From Burkholderiaceae bacterium (GTDB lineage Bacteria; Pseudomonadota; Gammaproteobacteria; Burkholderiales; Burkholderiaceae_C), in assembly GCA_014879655.1 (NCBI GenBank), contig JACSRS010000190.1, forward strand, positions 1 to 41,808: a stretch of DNA of 41,808 nucleotides, in the 5' to 3' direction. Position 1 is the stretch's first letter. Each line of letters starts with the position of its first letter. A model generated the notes under the pieces. It worked only from the letters and a program-made list of their open reading frames with translations. It was not told the origin of the DNA and did no database searches. Shown piece after piece: positions 37,001 through 41,808 of the stretch. The position numbers and the translations under genes are program-made.

Positions 37001-38395
37001 TCAGGGCGCGTGGGCGTCGCGCACCGACTGCTCCAGTTCGTCAAAGGCCTGCAGTACGTAGTCGCCCAGCCGCTGCAGGTTGGGCAGTTCGTCGGTGGCA
37101 ATAAGCCCGAAATACAGCTCGCCGGCATAACTGAACAGCGTGATGTTGAGCAGGTTGCTCGGCGGCAGGGTGCTGATCGGGTGCATCTCCTCTACCCGCG
37201 CGCCCTTGGCGTACAGGGGTTTGGCCGGGCCCGGCACGTTGGACACCAGCGTGTTGCCCATCGGCGGCAGCGTGTTGCTCAGCTGCAGAAGCTCGGCGGC
37301 CTGGCCGACCAGACCGGTCAGGATGGTGTAGGTCTCGATGGCCTCGGGCGCCACGCTGTCGATCATCGTGCGCACGTTGCGCAGCGAAAAACCGATGTTT
37401 CGCAACCGCACGTAAGGGTCGTCCGACGGCGCCGAAAGCTCGACCTGGATGATGCCGATCTTGTTGCCCGCGGTCTGCTCGCCATCGCGGCGCAAATTGA
37501 CCGGCATCTGGATCGTGATCGGGCGATTGAGGTCGACCTGCAGGTCCTTCAGATAGTGGCGCAGCGCGCCGTCCAGACAGGTCAGCGCGATGTGGTTCAC
37601 GGTCGAGCGGGTGCGCTTGCGCAGGTCGCTGATGCGCGCCATCGACACGCCGGCGGCGGTGAACTGCCGCCCGGCCGTGACCTGCCCGGTCAGCGGGGTG
37701 CGCGCGGTCGAGACGAATGGCAGCGCGATCGCGTTCTTCGTCAGGCGCAGGCCTTCAAGTGTCAGCATCGCGGCCAGCCGACCGACGCCCAGCAGCCGCG
37801 ATGCGGTGCTGCCGACGCCTTTGAGCAGGGCCTGGACGAAAGCTTCATTGGCTTCGCGCCGGCGCGTGCCGTGGCCGCCATGGCGCAGTGTCCAGACCGG
37901 CGTGAGCGTCTGCTCGTCGGCAGAGGTGGCCATGCTTTCGGCCATCCAGCGCGACATCGTCACGCCGTCGGCGTAGGCGTGATGCACCTTCTGGTAGATC
38001 GCAAAGCCGCCACCGGCCAGCCCGTCGATCACGTGCATCTCCCACAGCGGGCGGGAACGGTCCAGCATCGGCTCGTGCAGGCGCGAAACCTCGGCGTAAA
38101 GGTCCTGCCGCCTGTTGCGGCCTTTGGGGAGCTTGCGGTAGTGAATATGCTGCGCCAGATCCACCGTCTCGGCGCGCCGCCACTGCGGCAGCGAGCCCAG
38201 CGTGAAGAAGTCGATCACATGGTTGAACGGCGCCTTCACCTCGGTATGCGTCAGGTATTCGCGGTAGAGCGCCCGGGCAAAACCGGCGCCGGCACCAGGC
38301 GGCCGCTTGCAGATCAGCAGACCGGCAACGTGCTTGGGGCTGGCCGCCGTTTCGGCGACAAAAAAACCCAGATCCAGCAGAGACAGTTTGCTCAT
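37001..38395 (-). CDS. Wax ester synthase / diacylglycerol acyltransferase (WS/DGAT)
   Basis: The start at 38395 (MSKLSLLDLGFFVAET) is the natural N-terminus; the 464-residue length is typical. The acyltransferase motif HHAYADG (HHxxxDG) lies near residue 134. PLWEMHVIDGL just before it and the late NVPGPAKPLYAKGARVEEMHP segment are conserved in bacterial WS/DGAT. The enzyme joins a fatty acyl-CoA to a long-chain alcohol or diacylglycerol to make storage lipid, at the inner face of the membrane. The open frame upstream to 38581 covers the intergenic region and is rejected. It precedes the OYE gene. Confidence 0.93.
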   Translation of the reverse strand: MSKLSLLDLGFFVAETAASPKHVAGLLICKRPPGAGAGFARALYREYLTHTEVKAPFNHVIDFFTLGSLPQWRRAETVDLAQHIHYRKLPKGRNRRQDLYAEVSRLHEPMLDRSRPLWEMHVIDGLAGGGFAIYQKVHHAYADGVTMSRWMAESMATSADEQTLTPVWTLRHGGHGTRRREANEAFVQALLKGVGSTASRLLGVGRLAAMLTLEGLRLTKNAIALPFVSTARTPLTGQVTAGRQFTAAGVSMARISDLRKRTRSTVNHIALTCLDGALRHYLKDLQVDLNRPITIQMPVNLRRDGEQTAGNKIGIIQVELSAPSDDPYVRLRNIGFSLRNVRTMIDSVAPEAIETYTILTGLVGQAAELLQLSNTLPPMGNTLVSNVPGPAKPLYAKGARVEEMHPISTLPPSNLLNITLFSYAGELYFGLIATDELPNLQRLGDYVLQAFDELEQSVRDAHAP

Positions 38396-38754
38396 GGTGT
38401 GGCGTCGATCAGAATTCGGAGACCGCCATTCTGCCTTTTGTCGCGGCAGACCCTTGCCCGAAGCGCTGCGTCCGGGACCGAAGAGCGCCGCGCCGGACAG
38501 GCTTTGTGCGCCTGCGGTCGAACGCTTTGATCGCCGGTCGTTGCGTATGCAAAGTCCTGAATCAATAGCAAAAATGACCATTTGACGCTGGAAAAAGCGA
38601 AGTTTGATCTGAAAAACGCGAAAAATGACCGCAGGGGTCGGCTATGCCCGACCGGTGCCGGCGCGATGGCGCGACCCTGCGGGACGCCCGAATCCACCAC
38701 AATCGGGGCTGCCAGGGGCGACACGCCCCATTGATCACCCATGTTCTCCACCTG
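38396..38754. other. 359-base divergent gap with repeat copy 3
   Basis: This gap separates the WS/DGAT gene and the ArnT-like gene, which are divergent, so both promoters should be here. I find no supported gene. An A-rich stretch with the dispersed repeat lies at 38560-38630; the rest is GC-rich without clear -35/-10 pairs. Confidence 0.5.
38564..38591 (+). repeat. Dispersed repeat, copy 3
   Basis: AATAGC (38564-38569), five bases, then TGACCATTTGACGCTGG (38575-38591). The core is identical to copies 1 and 2; the spacer is one base shorter. It is in the divergent gap between WS/DGAT and the ArnT-like gene. Confidence 0.85.
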
Positions 38755-40461
38755 ATGTCCAGACCCCTTGCGGCCGTTGCCGCGCCCGATTCGGGCGACC
38801 GTCTCTATCCCGGCGTGAGCAACCGGACGCTGGGGCTGCTGGCCCTTTGCATGCTGTTCGTCTGGTTTGGTTCGCTGGGCGCGCGCCATCTGTTGCCGTC
38901 CGATGAAGGCCGGTATGCCGAGATTGCGCGCGAAATGTTTGCCTCCGGTGACTGGGTCACGATCCGCTACAACGGGGTGAAGTACTTCGAAAAGCCCCCG
39001 TTTCATCTGTGGATGACGGCCATCGCTTACCACCTGTTCGGCGTCGGTGACTGGCAGGCCAGGCTCTGGGTCGCGATCAGCGGGCTGCTGGGTGCGGCCG
39101 CGACGGGCTGGGCCGCCCGGCGCTGGTTCGGGCCCACCGTGGGGGTGACGACGCTGCTGGTTTTGCTGGCGTCGCCCTATTGGAACATGGCCAGTCATTT
39201 CAACTCGCTGGACATCAGCGTGGCGGCGGCGCTGGCGGGCGTACTGGCGGGTTTCCTGTTGGCCCAGCACCCGGAGAATTCCCCCGCTGCCCGCCGAAAC
39301 TGGATGCTGCTGGCCTGGGTTTCGATGGGCATTGCGGTGCTGACCAAGGGGTTGATCGGCATTGCGTTGCCCGGACTGGTGCTGACCCTGTACGTGATCG
39401 GGACGCGGGACTGGTCATTGCTGCGGCGAATTCACCTGGTATCCGGGCTGGCGGTCATGTTGGCCGTGGTGACGCCCTGGTTCTGGCTGGTGAGCGTGCG
39501 CAATCCGGAATTTCCGTCGTTCTTCTTCATTCATGAACATTGGCAGCGGTACACCTCGACGGTACATCACCGCAGCGGCCCGCTTTGGTACTTCGTTCCG
39601 CTTTTGCTGGTCGGAGTCTTTCCGTGGTTCGCACCCGCCTGGAGAGCGATGGCGCAGGCCTGGCAAAAACCGCCGCAGCAGCCATTCCGCCCGCGCCTGC
39701 TGCTGGCCCTGTGGTTTTTGGCGATCTTCGTCTTTTTCAGTCTCTCCGGCTCCAAGCTGCCGGGCTACATCCTGCCGGTCTTTCCGGCGCTGGCGATCCT
39801 GATTGCGCTGCAGGTGGTGCAGCTGAGTGAAAAGAGCTGGCGTCGCGTGCTTGTGTTCGCGCTCGTGGTGGCGCTTGCGGGACTGGTGGCGTCGCCGTAT
39901 GCAGCCCGGCTCGGCGCGGATGGCGCGCAGCGGCTGGCCTACGGGCAATTTGCAGTCTGGATCGCGGCCGCTTTCGGGCTGGCGGTCGCCGGTTTGTGTG
40001 CGGCCCTGTGGCTGCCCTGGGCCCGACCGGTGCCGCGGGGTGTGCTGGTGCTGTCGGTGACGCTGTTTGTTGCCGTGATCGTGGGATCGATGGGGCACGA
40101 GAAGCTGGGGCGGCTGCGGTCGGGCGTCGATCTGGTGCCTGCCGTCAGCGCGGTGCTCAAGCCCGACATGCCGGTCTACTCGGTGCGCATGCTGGATCAC
40201 ACCCTGCCTTTCTACCTCGGGCGGACCATGACCATGGTCGAAGGCGCCGACGAGCTCGCGTTCGGCGTCGGCCAGGAGCCGGACAAGTGGGTCGCCACGC
40301 TGCCGGCGTTCGTGCAGCTGTGGTCGACCGGGCCGCGCGCCATGGCCATCATGTCGCCAGCCAACTACGAACAGCTTCGCGGCGACAATGTCCGGATGTT
40401 TCCCGTCGCGCAGGACCGCTGGCGGGTCGTCGTGACCAATTTCAATTGGCGCTCGCCATGA
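38755..40461 (+). CDS. ArnT-like glycosyltransferase (GT83/GT39 type)
   Basis: From the ATG at 38755 the product is 568 residues, in the ArnT range. It has about 12 membrane segments. The first periplasmic loop carries LLPSDEGRYAEIAREMFASGDW (in pieces), the DE pair of ArnT/PMT enzymes that is essential for catalysis, followed by YFEKPPFHLWM. The C-terminal third is a soluble periplasmic domain with MPVYSVRMLDHTLPFYLGR. ArnT moves 4-amino-4-deoxy-L-arabinose from undecaprenyl phosphate to lipid A, giving polymyxin resistance. The two next genes support an Arn-like pathway. It overlaps the EamA gene by four bases. Confidence 0.9.
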   Translation: MSRPLAAVAAPDSGDRLYPGVSNRTLGLLALCMLFVWFGSLGARHLLPSDEGRYAEIAREMFASGDWVTIRYNGVKYFEKPPFHLWMTAIAYHLFGVGDWQARLWVAISGLLGAAATGWAARRWFGPTVGVTTLLVLLASPYWNMASHFNSLDISVAAALAGVLAGFLLAQHPENSPAARRNWMLLAWVSMGIAVLTKGLIGIALPGLVLTLYVIGTRDWSLLRRIHLVSGLAVMLAVVTPWFWLVSVRNPEFPSFFFIHEHWQRYTSTVHHRSGPLWYFVPLLLVGVFPWFAPAWRAMAQAWQKPPQQPFRPRLLLALWFLAIFVFFSLSGSKLPGYILPVFPALAILIALQVVQLSEKSWRRVLVFALVVALAGLVASPYAARLGADGAQRLAYGQFAVWIAAAFGLAVAGLCAALWLPWARPVPRGVLVLSVTLFVAVIVGSMGHEKLGRLRSGVDLVPAVSAVLKPDMPVYSVRMLDHTLPFYLGRTMTMVEGADELAFGVGQEPDKWVATLPAFVQLWSTGPRAMAIMSPANYEQLRGDNVRMFPVAQDRWRVVVTNFNWRSP

Positions 40462-40829
40462 CGCTGAATACGTTTTTTCTGATCTTTGCCGGGGTGCTGC
40501 TCAATGCCGGCGCCCAGTTGTTACTCAAGGCCGGCGTGACGCCGCTCGGGGCCATCAACGTGGAGCTTTCGACGCTGCTGCCGACGGCCTTGCGGGTGCT
40601 CACCCAGTGGCCCATCCTGGCCGGGCTGGCCTGCTACGTGGTCAGCGTCGGGGTCTGGATCGTCGGCCTGTCGCGGGTCGATGTGTCGCTGGCCTACCCG
40701 ATGCTGTCGCTGGGCTATGTGGTGAACGCAGTTGCGGCCTGGTGGTTGTTCGGCGAGGCCCTGGGGCCGATGCGCTGGGCCGGCATGCTGCTCATTCTGG
40801 CCGGGGTGCTGGTCATGTCCCGCAGTTGA
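40458..40829 (+). CDS. EamA/SMR-type small membrane protein, ArnE/ArnF-like
   Basis: The 123-residue product has four membrane segments and looks like half of an EamA transporter or one subunit of the SMR type. LIFAGVLLNAGAQLLLKAG at the start and SLAYPMLSLGYVVNAVAAWW later are hallmark stretches. In the arn pathway ArnE and ArnF form a heterodimer that flips undecaprenyl-phosphate-aminoarabinose; here only one small gene is seen, so a homodimer or a second subunit outside the window is possible. ATGA overlap with the ArnT-like gene, 23 bases before the aminotransferase. Confidence 0.85.
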   Translation: MTLNTFFLIFAGVLLNAGAQLLLKAGVTPLGAINVELSTLLPTALRVLTQWPILAGLACYVVSVGVWIVGLSRVDVSLAYPMLSLGYVVNAVAAWWLFGEALGPMRWAGMLLILAGVLVMSRS

Positions 40830-40852
40830 GCGCCTTGCAGCGTTTTCCCACC

Positions 40853-41808
40853 ATGTCCAACAGCTCTTTTCTACCATTCACCCGTCCCGAGATCGACGCC
40901 GACACGATTGCCGAAGTCGGCAAGGTGCTGGCCTCGGGCTGGATCACGTCCGGCCCGAAGGTGCTGGCGTTCGAGTCGGCCTTGTCCGCCCTGTTCGGTG
41001 GACGCCCGGTTCGGGCGTTTTCCAACGGAACCGCGACGATGGAAGTGGCCTTGCGTCTGGCGGATATCGGTCCGGGGGACGAGGTCATCACCACTGCCAT
41101 CACCTGGGTTGCGACAGCCAACGTGATCGTGGCCGTGGGCGCAAAACCGGTGTTTGTCGACATCGATCCGCGCACCCGCAATATTGATCTCGATGCGGTC
41201 GAGTCCGCCATCACGCCGCGAACGCGGGCGATCATGCCGGTGTACCTGGCGGGACTCCCGGTGGACATGGGTCGTCTCTACGACATTGCGCGCCGGCATG
41301 GACTGCGCGTCATCGAGGACGCCGCGCAGGCGATCGATTCGCGCTGGAACGAGCAGCGCATCGGCAGTCTGGGCGATCTGGTCAGCTTCAGCTTCCAGGC
41401 CAACAAGAACATCACCTGCGCAGAAGGCGGTTGCCTGGTCCTCAACAGCGAAGAAGAAGCGGTTCGCGCCGAGCGGCTGCGGCTGCAGGGGGTCGTTCGT
41501 GACGGGCTCGACGGCATGGACGTCGTGACGCCGGGCGGCAAGTTCAACCTCACCGACATCAATGCCACCATCGGCCTGGGTCAGCTGGCGCGGCTGCCCG
41601 CGATCACCGCCCGTCGCGCCGAGCTGGCGCAGGACTATTTTCAGGCGGCCGAACGCTTCGATCTGGCGTCGCTGGGCATCGAACTGCCGCCCCGGCAGCA
41701 AGCGAGCGGCGCCATCACGAACTGGCACATGTTTCAGGTGGTGCTGCCGGCCGCCCGCCTGAAGGGTGGACGCGCCGCCGTCATGCAGTCGATGCGCGAG
41801 GCCGGCAT
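40853..41808 (+). CDS. DegT/DnrJ/EryC1 aminotransferase, ArnB-like, partial
   Basis: The frame is open from ATG 40853 to the right window edge, 318 residues; the family is about 370-390, so only the C-terminus is missing. It begins SSFLPFTRPEID and has the family features AFSNGTATMEVALRL (PLP phosphate), VIEDAAQAIDSR with the PLP aspartate near residue 155, and the Schiff-base lysine in SFQANKNITCAEGG near residue 183. The family transaminates nucleotide 4-keto-sugars. In the arn pathway ArnB makes UDP-4-amino-4-deoxy-arabinose, and the ArnT/ArnE-F neighbours make that role likely. The genes beyond the edge should tell. Confidence 0.88.
   Translation, partial: MSNSSFLPFTRPEIDADTIAEVGKVLASGWITSGPKVLAFESALSALFGGRPVRAFSNGTATMEVALRLADIGPGDEVITTAITWVATANVIVAVGAKPVFVDIDPRTRNIDLDAVESAITPRTRAIMPVYLAGLPVDMGRLYDIARRHGLRVIEDAAQAIDSRWNEQRIGSLGDLVSFSFQANKNITCAEGGCLVLNSEEEAVRAERLRLQGVVRDGLDGMDVVTPGGKFNLTDINATIGLGQLARLPAITARRAELAQDYFQAAERFDLASLGIELPPRQQASGAITNWHMFQVVLPAARLKGGRAAVMQSMREAG

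Noticed and set aside
36965-38530. 521-codon open frame antisense to the WS/DGAT gene
   Set aside because: Composition is that of an antisense shadow (Arg/His/Gln-rich), while the opposite strand encodes a complete acyltransferase.

Overview
The window looks like chromosome from a high-GC Gram-negative betaproteobacterium, most likely Burkholderiales and close to Comamonadaceae. This rests on protein resemblance (LptD-SurA-RsmA, AmgK, FdxA, a MerR/photolyase/SOUL cluster, a Comamonadaceae-type Cys-rich small protein) and strongly GC-biased third codon positions; no rRNA or tRNA gene is visible to confirm it. I saw no CRISPR array, insertion sequence, integrase or prophage gene.

Layout. 1-921: 3'-truncated tartrate/isopropylmalate-type dehydrogenase. 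957-8079: a three-part DevBCA/MacAB-like exporter read leftwards (adaptor 8079-6835, permease 6806-5526, ATPase 1682-957), in which the ATPase is separated from its permease by a lower-GC molybdate block (modE divergent from modABC, 1933-5323). Two ModE-like operators with the same geometry lie in the modA/modE gap. 8171-10375: a short leader ORF, an NCS2 nucleobase permease, a lipoprotein Cu/Zn superoxide dismutase and a 61-residue Cys-rich protein.

10401-16265 is a divergent light/photolyase cluster. Leftwards it encodes a possible 53-residue ORF, a DUF2256 zinc-ribbon-like protein, an FeS-type (6-4) photolyase-like protein, a FAD-binding photolyase relative with its domains in swapped order, and an atypical SDR; the DUF2256 and photolyase genes are joined by 4-8 base overlaps. 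Rightwards it encodes a LitR/CarH-like MerR regulator without the B12 motif and a secreted SOUL heme-binding protein. This is the best candidate for a little-described system here.

16574-23110 holds a DJ-1/PfpI protein, a ribbon-helix-helix protein, an AhpD-like protein, a small membrane coiled-coil protein, a flavin monooxygenase-like enzyme and a MaeB-type malic enzyme. 23266-24340 is a secreted barnase-type RNase, its barstar, and a coding-like -1 frame tail. 24426-31048 is envelope and ribosome housekeeping: rsmA, surA, lptD, divergent amgK, then rsmE. 31159-38395 carries DUF2249, fdxA, an MFS transporter, a frameshifted monoacylglycerol-lipase-like gene coupled to an M20 peptidase, an old-yellow-enzyme protein and a wax ester synthase/DGAT. 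From 38755 to the right edge an Arn-like lipid A modification operon begins (ArnT-like, EamA/ArnEF-like, DegT/ArnB-like, cut by the window). A short dispersed repeat occurs three times between or at the ends of genes.
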